Shown piece after piece: positions 1 through 8,283 of a DNA stretch of 10,348 nucleotides. The notes beneath the pieces were generated by a model, which saw nothing but the letters and a program-made list of their open reading frames with translations, had not been told where the DNA came from and did not search any database. Numbering within the stretch: the stretch's first letter is position 1; every line of letters begins with the position of its first letter. This DNA comes from Nephromyces sp. MM_2019 (Eukaryota; Apicomplexa; Aconoidasida; Nephromycida): NCBI GenBank assembly GCA_015657535.1, contig JADHZB010000183.1:1-10348 (forward strand), given 5' to 3'. A program made the position numbers and the translations under genes.

Positions 1-2574
1 TATGGGGGGGGGTAAAATCATCGGAATTTCGCTCAACCCTTTGCTATTATCATCAGACTGAGACATGCTTCTCTCATTCTCATTCCCTTCGCCCTCAACG
101 ATCCAATTCCTTCTCGCTAGTCCATGCGTCTTCAATGAGTCTTCCAACCGGTTAAACGACTGATTCTCATGGAGATTAGGCCGAGAATCCCTAGCAAAGG
201 CTAATACGGGCGATGAGCTTACTGAGGTGATAGCATCAATGTTGTTGCTGGTGAGGGCTCTGTAGGTAGTGGGGGGTTGAGAATATCCTTCTCTGATGAG
301 GGGGGTGCGAAAATGGGGTTGAGGAGGGGTGCTTGGGGGATATTTCCCCCCTTTTGTTTTATCTCGATCTGAGTAGTGGGAGGCTTGCCTTGATCCCCCC
401 CCTTCCAGAAAAACACCCCCCCCCCGGTGAAGGGAAGATGTCTTCACGCCTAAGGGAGGGTGGGAGGGAAGCAAGGGGGGTGATATCGATGAAGGAGAAG
501 GCGGAGATGACACTACCCTCGAGAAACCCCCCTCCTTCTTCTCACGATGAAGATCGTGTGTATACCCACCCTCATACTCTAAAGAGGCGAATATTGGCAG
601 AGGCTTAGCCACCAACTGAGCATGCAAAACAAAGCAGTAAAGCATACACAACACCCCCACCCCAAAGAACACACACCTCCAGCCGCTGTAACCTGAGGAG
701 GGGAAAGGGGGTATGAAGGGGAGTTTATGTGTGGGGGGGCGGCAGTGAGAAAAAGAGAGAAGGATGGAGACAGAGCAGCTCAAAAGAGGGGGGATGTAAA
801 CACAGAGACACAGATAGAGAGAAAGATGCTATGCACACACTGAAATAAAGATATAATAAAACACATACACTCATGCAAAGCCACTCAAAAAGAGGGGGAG
901 CAACACATCCAAACATAGCACACATGGTAAAAAGCACACAAGCAGCACACACATGGCACACACAGAGCACATGCACAGCACACACACTCACACGGCACAG
1001 AGCGCACGTACCAACACACACACACACATACATTACCAAATATCTTCACTTCTGATAGTGAAGTGCATAAGATGGTTCCGATGAAAGTACCACATCCTAT
1101 CGATAAGTAAACCCATCCAAAAGTTGAGCCATAACGTTCCTTTGGGACTATCCGCGATAAAATCGTCTGTGAAACGGGGTTTATAGCTGAAGATGGAAAG
1201 AAGAGGTGACACACAGACACTGCATTAAAAGGGATCTATACGGAAAGCACACACACACAGATATGTTGGCTTGAAAAAACAGTGGGAAAAAAGCAGCTAT
1301 ACACACAGCACATAAAAGATGGCACACACTCAAGATACATACACATATAAAAGTTGGCACACACGCACACGAAGATGCACACACAAACACACACAAAGAT
1401 GCCCACCAAATCATATATTTTTACGTATTCAATCGCACTCACACTGAAACTGATATACCCCAACACACCCCACCACAAACACAAACACAAACACACTTGA
1501 TAATGCAATTCCGTTGAAGAATCGGAGTATCGCTAAGGAAGTGAAGCCATTTGTCAAGCTCATGAAGAGGGTTAAAACCCCCCACATAAAGCAGCCAATC
1601 AGCAGGATTAAACCTGAAGAAGAAGAAGAAGCAGAAAACTTAAAAAAAACGTAATTCGTAGCAAACTTTTGCGATGAAGAAGAAGCAGAAGAGAAATGAT
1701 ACTCTTATCGAAAGCAATCAATGTGTAAGAACAGTTAGAGCATGTATACCCTTAAGCAACACAAAAAAATAACACACATACGCGTAGAGGTGTGGTTTAA
1801 ACACACATAGCTGCGACACACACAGATATTGCCATTATGCACACACATGGTTATGATGGACACACAGACGCAAAAGTTGAAATACATACATATGCAACCA
1901 CACAGACATAAACATACATGCACACACAGACAGAAACATACATGCACACACAGACAGACATAAGCTTTTCATACCCTTTGCTTCCGTCACATCAGTTAGA
2001 TACCCCCAGAAGGGGCCCACTAAAGAAGAGGATACCGTCTGGCAAAAAGAGATGACACTCAAGTCCTTCGGTGAAAGTTTCAGATCTGTCTCTAACGCCC
2101 GAAATGTTGCCTGAAGAAGTGTATACACACACACACACACACACACAGTAACAAAAGGAGAGAAGTAGTGTATGTACACATACAAACATAGACATAGTGA
2201 AAAAAGGTGGGAAGTAGTGTGTGCGCATAGAGTAAGAAAAGTTGAGAAGTAGTGTATATACAGAGTGAAAAGGTGGGTAGTAGTGTATGCACACACACAC
2301 CAAGAAGCACAACGAAGGTAACACAAACACATACCGGTAAGAGACTGGCATCTGCTCCCTCCAAGGCACAAGCTGAAGGATACGCATGTGATACACAAGC
2401 TGCCTTTAAAGCATATAGCATCACCAAAACACACACAGTTTCACCCGCACAGCTTTACAGAAAATTTCGCACACACAACCTCACACATACAATTTCGCAC
2501 ACAAAACATTACACACAACACACACTAATACCTGAGTTAAGAACAACCTGAACTTTTTTCGTTTCACCCTCCAT
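1..2574 (-). CDS. Major facilitator superfamily transporter, N-terminal half, six exons, 3'-partial
   Basis: Predicted membrane transporter; the substrate cannot be told. Exons 2574-2532, 2372-2335, 2110-1975, 1613-1497, 1186-1037 and 692-1 (open to the window edge) join in phase 1, 0, 1, 1, 1, giving 392 residues without a stop. All five introns (159, 224, 361, 310 and 344 nt) are GT...AG. Helix 1 holds EGADASLLP (residues 19-27), like the acidic-x-AD..LLP motif I recall from plant and protist spinster-like MFS proteins. Helix 2 is about 44-64, followed by a motif-A-like loop GYLTDVTEAKG (63-73). Helix 3 is 74-92. Helix 4 is about 97-115, with RFFNGIA (103-109) like the MFS R..xG signature. 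Helix 5 is 133-152. GWR (165-167) precedes helix 6 (168-184). After that comes a hydrophilic Pro/Ser/Gly-rich loop of at least 208 residues. The second half of the protein lies outside the window. The start is inferred: ATG at 2574 gives the best-matching helix 1. ATG at 2421 reads in frame into exon 2 and is an alternative. The MFS assignment is firm; the exact N-terminus is less so. Confidence 0.85.
395..425. repeat. C8 and C10 homopolymer runs inside an MFS exon
   Basis: C395-402 and C416-425 on the + strand encode Gly-rich parts of the MFS cytosolic loop (GGGVFLEGGG). The reading frame is open through both. Shorter runs (G4-12, G475-480, C527-532) lie in the same exon. Confidence 0.85.
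693..1036 (-). other. MFS intron 5, GT-rich on the sense strand
   Basis: Donor G|GTAATG at 1036 and acceptor CTCCTCAG at 693, 344 nt. On the + strand it is CA-rich (about 830-1030), so the RNA is UG-rich. Apparent open frames here encode Cys/Val-rich low-complexity peptides and are repeat artefacts. Confidence 0.75.
1187..1496 (-). other. MFS intron 4, GT-rich on the sense strand
   Basis: 310 nt from donor A|GTGTGT (1496) to acceptor CATCTTCAG (1187). The donor lies directly at the start of a GTGTGTTTGTG tract. Phase 1 on both sides recreates a Thr codon in helix 4, which supports this exact junction. No other gene is seen in it. Confidence 0.75.
1614..1974 (-). other. MFS intron 3
   Basis: 361 nt. 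The donor GTATGA at 1974 follows the motif-A-like loop. The acceptor at 1614 lies after a long CTTCTTCTTCTTCTTCAG tract, a strong polypyrimidine tract that is also a CTT repeat. The donor-proximal part is TG-rich on the sense strand and holds the 24-bp duplication at 1910-1957. Confidence 0.75.
1910..1957. repeat. Exact 24-bp tandem duplication
   Basis: Bases 1910-1933 and 1934-1957 are identical: AAACATACATG followed by a CACACACAGACAG end. A related partial unit precedes them (about 1898-1909). It lies in MFS intron 3, close to the donor. Confidence 0.9.
2113..2286 (-). repeat. Five degenerate copies of an acceptor-like unit
   Basis: The + strand core GAAGTAGTGT recurs at 2162, 2211, 2246 and (as GTAGTAGTGT) 2277, with a related GAAGAAGTGT at 2113. 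Spacings are 49, 49, 35 and 31 bp. Flanks AAAAGG(T/A)G(G/A) and TATGYACACA are also shared. On the sense strand each unit reads about TACACTACTTCTC then CCTTTT. The last unit supplies the real splice acceptor of intron 2. Confidence 0.8.
2125..2147. repeat. (AC)n microsatellite
   Basis: An uninterrupted AC run of about 11 units on the + strand, just upstream (in RNA sense, as TG) of the MFS intron 2 acceptor. Confidence 0.95.
2532..2574 (-). other. Proposed first coding exon of the MFS gene
   Basis: MEGETKKVQVVLNS then one base before a GTATTA donor (phase 1). The acceptor at 2373 (CCTTCAG) restores phase and makes ...VVLNSACALEGADASLLP, a plausible short N-terminus plus helix 1. The frame stays open upstream for 18 codons to TGA at 2628-2626 with no further ATG. 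The competing model starts at ATG 2421 and needs no splice, adding MLYALKAACVSHAYPS before the same ACALEGAD. Confidence 0.55.
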
Positions 2575-2977
2575 CTTCACAGCAGTTCCTTCATTGCGAG
2601 GATATATGAACACACCGTCCAGCGCTCACCAATGCATTATATCAACTGGTAGATATGATTGCAAAGTATATACAAAAGATGAAGAAGATGGTGAAAAGCT
2701 AAAAACATGAAAAACAAAGGAAACTACGCAGAAAACTGAAAAATGAAGTAGAAACGAAAGAAAACAGCATATTTCCAGAGATAAACATCCTAAGACAGTT
2801 ACAGAGAAGAAGAATAGGAAGAAGGAAAGATTATCTCGCTTGCTTAGCATTCCATCTCATCCACTAAAATGCGTGTTACTTTCGTGTGCAGTAAAAAGCA
2901 ACAAAAGCAGGGAAAAAATAGGTAACCTATAGTTTCCAAGCTGATCCACACACACACACACAAAGTCAGTTCTGCAG

Positions 2978-3086
2978 ACTTCCTAAGAACAGGGATCCTC
3001 TGGTTTTCTACTGGAACGCTCATTCACAGAAGAAAAAGAAGAAACGTAAAACGCGCAAATTCATTCGAGATTTGAAGGCTCTTTAG
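2978..3086 (+). other. Orphan exon-like open frame with a basic tail
   Basis: After a TTCTGCAG acceptor-like site (2970-2977), the frame reads LPKNRDPLVFYWNAHS, then a Lys/Arg cluster, then KFIRDLKAL and TAG at 3084-3086. The composition is protein-like rather than repeat-like. However, no upstream exon in matching phase is evident, and a + strand gene here would have to begin within about 500 bp or overlap the MFS gene. It may be chance. Confidence 0.15.
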
Positions 3087-3339
3087 ACAATCCCTCCAAT
3101 CTCCTGTTTCTGGTGATTTGTGGATGCTTTCTAGAGGAAGGGAAGATGCATGTGTGTCTCTTCTTGAGGAAGAGGGAGGGATTTTTCATAATTTTATAGG
3201 AGAAAAAGGGTATTGATGAAGGAGTGGGTGTAATAGCAGAGGGAAGAGGTAAGTAGCCTTCTACCCCGGAGGGGGAGAGGCAGCGAAAGTTTTTGTGTGT
3301 GTGGGTGTATTTGTATACACAGAGGGAGAGAGATGCACA

Positions 3340-3480
3340 CACAAAGACGGATACACACGCAAGGAGGCATACACACCAGCAGGGATACACGCGCACAGAC
3401 GCACACACAGGTACACACGGACACACGCGCACATATGCACACACGCGCACACACTCATATTCACGCCAATAAACACCCAC
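3340..3480. repeat. CA-rich degenerate microsatellite block
   Basis: Imperfect ACACACGCAC-type repeats interrupted by AGGGATA, GACG and similar short words. Several overlapping open frames on both strands (His/Thr-rich on +, Cys/Val-rich on -) come from this repeat and are not genes. Confidence 0.85.
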
Positions 3481-3610
3481 ATATTCAGCTACTCTCATTC
3501 CCAATTTTTTATCCGGCCACTTTTTCGGTGTGTGTGCGGCAGCCACCAGTTTCAATCCACACACCTGTTCATATCTAAGCAACAGGGAGATGTGTGTCTG
3601 TGTGGGTTAG

Positions 3611-3674
3611 CTACTGCTAAGGCTGAGACTAATGTGTGTGTATGAACTAGTGATAAGGCTAAGAAACTAGTGTG
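3611..3674. repeat. Degenerate direct repeat of about 30 bp
   Basis: CTACTGCTAAGGCTGAGACT (3611) and ACTAGTGATAAGGCTAAGAA (3645) are similar, and each runs on to a TGTGTGT or TGTGT end. They lie about 34 bp apart in the intergenic region. Confidence 0.5.
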
Positions 3675-3930
3675 TACGACCCAGTGAGCGTATGCAGTGA
3701 AACTAGGAGTTAGTAAGAGATGGTAGAGACTCTAAGTAGAGCATACAAGCGGCCGTTTCGCTGGGCGGATCGACGGGGGAGAGGATAAGCCAAAGCCTCA
3801 GAGTTACTGGGCAAACTAAGAGAAACAGTGAAGTTGAAGAGGAGGAAGAAGTGAAATTCGTTAGCATTCCTCCGCTAGTTTCACTCCTTCATTAATGGTC
3901 TGGGTTAATTCCCCTCAACACTCCACCCAC

Positions 3931-3978
3931 CTCTCCAGCCCCCTCTCCAGCCCCCTCTCCACCCCCCTCTCCACCCTC
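3931..3978. repeat. Four tandem 12-bp pyrimidine repeats
   Basis: Units CTCTCCAGCCCC, CTCTCCAGCCCC, CTCTCCACCCCC and CTCTCCACCCTC. The strand is almost purely pyrimidine. On the minus strand the repeat reads as Gly/Glu/Ala-rich codons in an open frame of 118 codons (4248-3892), which I do not recognise. Confidence 0.9.
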
Positions 3979-4841
3979 CTCTTGACTCCATGAATATGAT
4001 GTCGCTCCTAGTAATCTTTTGCAGTGTTTTCGCACGCAACATTCTTCCTTCCACAACACTAGAAGAACCAGAAAACTAAAGAAAAAGCACGAATATGTTG
4101 GAAAGTCATCAACTTTCATCATCTTCACTGTTGAAACAACGAAGACAGCGCAGCCTTTATCTGTCGCAGAAACCTGCAGAATTTTGGAATTTGAAACACC
4201 TTCTTCATGTAAATTTCCACACAAAAATGGGCATAATGAGAAACACATCTAATATTTTTTAATTTTGAATATTTTTGTGTTTTTTTTATAAAATTTGAAG
4301 CCTTCTTGGCGATCTTGAAGGGGATTCTTCGCTTGCAATGTTTCTCACTGCTTCCTCTTCATTTTTGCTGCTTTTACTTCTGCATCTTCATTTTGGATGC
4401 TTTTCTTCTTCATATTCATTTATTTCGCCCCCCCCATTTCACTTGTTTCCACCCTCCTAGGTGAAATTGCTTATCGTCTTCCTCCAAATTCCCCCATTTT
4501 TAACTTTTTTTTCTTTTCCCTGCTTCTTTGCAAAAAGATTTTTTTTCAATTTTCCAGGAAATCTTGTTTTTATGGCGTTAAAATTCCCACGAAAAGCTGA
4601 AGAAGCAGCCTCTTGGAGTATGAAGCAGCACACAGAGAGGGAAAAGCCACTTTCTTTTGTTTTTCCAAAGAATTCATCAAATCTTGATTTTTCTGGAATG
4701 CTTTTTCGATGATTTTGAGATACATTTGTATAAATTCTAGTAGAAGACCAGTATTTTACTAGAAGAGGAAGGAAAAACACCATTTTCTATGCTTTTTTGA
4801 AGATTATTAGCCAAAAAGAGGATTTTCGCCGCTGCTTGGCG

Positions 4842-4886
4842 ATGAAGGGCTCTACTGGTACTTTTGCTGCGGAAGATGCTGATGAG
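4842..4886 (+). other. Proposed first coding exon of the CD2BP2-like gene
   Basis: The first family-like exon at 5775 has no ATG and starts in phase 0, so an upstream coding exon is needed. The sequence MKGSTGTFAAEDADE followed by a GTGAGC donor at 4887 gives phase 0 and an acidic stretch running into ADKINAARK. The reading frame is open upstream to a TAG near 4739, so the coding exon could instead be longer, fed by a still earlier exon. The basic K-R-V-x-F motif often seen near the start of this family is not evident. Confidence 0.5.
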
Positions 4887-7800
4887 GTGAGCACAAAAAA
4901 AGCTTGCGTCTCACTATGAAGATTAGTGTTTGTGATAGGGGTGGATGAGATGAGTGGATGAGGGGGGTGGATGAGGTGGCTGGGTGAGAGGGGTGGAGGA
5001 TGAATGTCGTGAGTGTGAATGAAGGTGGGGGCTGCATCTGGGGAGTGTAGATCAAGATGTGGGAGGTATATTGATGACGAAAATGATGGTGGCGGGTGGA
5101 TCTTGGGGATGCAGATGATATAGGGGGGGTAGCTGAGTGTGTGGGGATGAAGATAAGGATGTGAGGGGAGGAGATGAGGATTTGGGGGGTATAGATGAGG
5201 GTTTGGGGGGTTGAGATTTTTAGGATGAAGCTGTCTTCACAAAGCTTTCCCAGGAGAAGCTCTTCAAACTCTCGAATAGCTGAGAATTTTTCTGTTTGAT
5301 ATTTTGTTTGTTTTGAATTGGAAGATGATGAGGAAACTTCACTGAAGATTTAACGATGAAGCAGAGACTTTGCTCTCTTCAAAAGAGCTGTGTGTGATTG
5401 TTGATTTTTGCGTTAGTACTGTCTTCCTTAAATGAAATAGCTTCTGAAGATTTTGAATCGGTGTGCGATTAAGTCTTGGAGAATCGTGTCCCCTGTCGAT
5501 CCTATGACTCTCTTGTGTGTTTTTAGGCCCTGCTGCTCTCTAGTGTGCTCCCACTCTCTCATTTTCCTGTGTGTGCGTGGCTCAAACATCTAATGAATAC
5601 CAATTTTTTCTTTAGTCTGCATTCCCTCTTTGATTCTTTACTTTTTTGTTTTTTGGCCCTTTTTGTGCTTAAAAAATGCGCACACAATCACACACGCACT
5701 ATCTGACAACATAGACACCCCCTCTCCTCATGACTGCTTCCTCACTTTCTCATTGACACACCTTCCGTTTGCAGGCAGATAAGATTAACGCAGCTAGAAA
5801 GGCTCGTAGAATACACAGAAACAAAGCAGATTCTGCCGGTGTGTTTGAGCGGGTAGAAGAAGAGATTAACTATGCATCAACTGCTTTGTTAGCTGATGAA
5901 GATGATCCTCTCAGCCTTAAGGTATGTGTGCGTGTGTGCTTGTGGGTGTGTGTGCGTGTGTGCTTGTGTGTGTATTTTTTTTGAGTGTATGCGTGTTTTT
6001 CGTATCTGTTTGTGTGCTTGTGTGCGCAAGTGTGTGTGTTTATGGATTTGTTTGTGTTCCTGTGTGTGTGCGTGGCGCGCATTCGAGTGTATGCACCTCT
6101 TTCTGACTGCCTTATTTATGCGCTTACTCCTCAGTTTTTCTGCGCTGCTTTAGGACTAATGAATGCATAGTTAAAACGCGAAGTATTCTAGCTTTTTGTG
6201 TAAGCAGAAATGCGTAGAGATAGCCCCTTGCATGTTATGAAGTTTTCAACAAATTTTACACACACGGTAACCTCCACAAGCACACGGAAGTTCACACACA
6301 CACTTACACACTCCACACCCCACACGCATACACACACATACACTCTCACCGCTACATCCACACACGCACTCAAGCTCTCACATCCAACAACCACTTGCCT
6401 TTCACTTACTCAGAGTGCTCTCTCATATGCAATCTTTGATGTGCTTACACCCTCTAAGCTTCTCCTTTCAGCCTGAAGACGGAGTATTCCCCATCGAACC
6501 TTTCAATATGCGCCAGGAGATGCAGGAAGGAAGCTTCGATGCTGAAGGGAACTACTCGTGGAACACACAGAGCAAACGGAGTAATAAGAGGAGTATGGTT
6601 ACAGACTCCTGGCTAGATACTGTGGATAAAGGTCTTCCTTCTGCCAACTTCCAGGTGTGTGTATGTGTGGAGTTTGGTGTGAATGTGTCTTGTGTGTGTG
6701 TGGAATATAGTGTGAGTTGAGTGCGTGTGTGCCTGGACTGTCCTGTATGTGTGTATGCCGCTAGCTTATTCCATCTGTGCGTCTCAAGTATGATCGGCGT
6801 GTGTGGAGTATGATCCATTTGAGGTTTGGCCTATCGATATATGTGTGTTCCGGGTGTGGCCTATCAGTGTGTGTATTTCGGTCCATTGTGTGTGAAACGT
6901 AGTCCATCAGTGTATGGCACGTGGTTTATCAGAATGTATGTGTGTCGTGCGTAGGTTAGATTTCCTTCTTGTTTCTGCACACACTTGCATATGCTATGGT
7001 TTTGACAAAAAATTAGACACACAACAGGGGATGCATACACACACAATTGCCAGCTCCCACTCCCAATTAGCTGCTGGTGGTTTCTAGCTTAGAATCTGTG
7101 CGTATACATTCACTCTTTTCCTCCTGAAGAAGGCGGAGTTTCCGCTTTGTTTACTGACTGTATATACACTCCGATGCTGCCGTTTTTTGTGCGTGTGTGC
7201 GTAGAATGAAGAGGTTAAGGAGGCTGCTAGGAAGACTAAAGAAGAGGGCGTAGATGCAGATTCTTCGTCTTTACGACAGGCGCGCACACAAGTAATCGCC
7301 GAGGCTCTTCGTGATTTGAAGGGCTACCTGAAGCCTAATGAGACTCCCGTGGACTTCTTACGGAGTTTTTCCAAGAAGCGAAGAAAGGAAGGCGGAGGTA
7401 AGAAAAGTTTGTGTGTGTGCTGTTCGCAGCTTTAACTGTTTAGCATAGCCTGCTTGGTATTGTTACTTCTGTGTGTGTGTGTTTTTTTTTTTTTGTTTCA
7501 TTCCAGCTGGTTGTGTGTGTTCTGAGTTGGTATGCTGTGTGTGTGTGTGTGTTAATTTCAATCCAGTTCTCTGGGTCTGTGTATGTTTATGTACATCATT
7601 TCTCTCGACTGCATGTGTGTGTTTGTTTCATACCTCTAATATGTGTGTGGCCTAAGTTGGTATCCTTATATGGGCCTGTTTTTTCATTCCTCTTATCTGT
7701 GTGTGGGCATAACCCCTGTCGGTAGCGTATGTGCATTGCTTGTATTTCCTGTGTGTGTGCATCGCTCCTGTCATTTATGTGTGTGTGCATCAGTCCTATC

Positions 7801-8250
7801 TTTCTGTGTGTACCGTTTTCTTAACTTCTTTAAGCTTCGTTGCTCACAGCTTAAACACCATTCTTTGTTTCTATACGTATTGACTATACAGGTGGGAAGC
7901 ACAGGCAACCTCCTCCTCACCTTTTTAGCCAGAAAACAGCGGATTCATCAAATGAAGATGCGCAGTTGGATATGAATGCCTTCAACAAGGTGACGGAGCT
8001 GTGTGATGAGCTGCTATCCCTAGGCTTAAGTATGATTCTGCTTTAATCTCAAGTTTGTGTGTGTGTATGTGTGTGTGTGTGTATATATATGTGTGTATGA
8101 GTGTGTGGATGAGTGTGTGTGTACGTTAGCTGCTTCTCTTGAAGTTCTTTTGGTTATGAGGGATGTGTTTATGAGTGCATGACTTGAAATTTGTTATTGG
8201 GCGTGTGTGCTCGTTTGATAATATTCCTTTGGCTTTTAGGGTTATAAGCT

Positions 8251-8283
<33 letters not shown>

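Larger units (their letters stand above)
2111..2334 (-). other. MFS intron 2 with tandem repeats
   Basis: 224 nt, donor CCG|GTATGT, acceptor ACTTCTTCAG. Phase 0 on both sides joins ASLLP to ATFRALE. A (TG)11 run lies just upstream of the acceptor, and the intron body is made of degenerate repeats (see 2113-2286). Confidence 0.8.
2575..4841. other. Intergenic region between divergent genes
   Basis: About 2.27 kb between the two inferred start codons. Bases 2640-2830 are A-rich on + with no recognisable protein. 2950-2963 is a short CA run. 3290-3480 is CA-rich with CGCACACA variants. 3611-3674 is a degenerate direct repeat. 3931-3978 is a 12-bp pyrimidine repeat. 4250-4840 is T-rich. Promoters of both genes are expected here, but I cannot point to an element. 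Open frames in this region encode low-complexity or unrecognised peptides and are not called. Confidence 0.6.

Noticed and set aside
219..608. Open frames 416-219 (minus) and 333-608 (plus)
   Set aside because: Shadows of the MFS exon 692-1, whose own frame is open across the whole stretch and continues from the GWR motif.
777..1030. CA-spaced repeats considered as a CRISPR-like or minisatellite array
   Set aside because: There is no constant repeat with unique spacers. It is degenerate dinucleotide repeat inside an intron.
1835..2434. 199-codon minus-strand frame as a single exon
   Set aside because: Only 2372-2335 and 2110-1975 are coding-like. Between and after them it reads through repeat-rich intron sequence.
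2626..2850. Phe/Ser-rich 74-codon minus-strand frame upstream of the MFS start
   Set aside because: Its composition follows from an A-rich + strand. It ends in a stop before the MFS exon and is more likely leader or intergenic DNA.
3061..3582. Longest intergenic open frame, 173 codons, minus strand
   Set aside because: Its core is Cys/Val/Ala low complexity from the CA/TG repeat and the flanks resemble no family I know. No matching exon was found.
3892..4248. 118-codon minus-strand frame with a hydrophobic stretch and a Gly/Glu/Ala repeat
   Set aside because: Not recognised. The tail comes from the 12-bp repeat and the hydrophobic stretch from T/A-rich sequence. Too weak to call a gene.
4397..4783. 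Overlapping frames on both strands in the T-rich region
   Set aside because: Phe/Lys-rich translations of T-rich or A-rich DNA with no recognisable motif.
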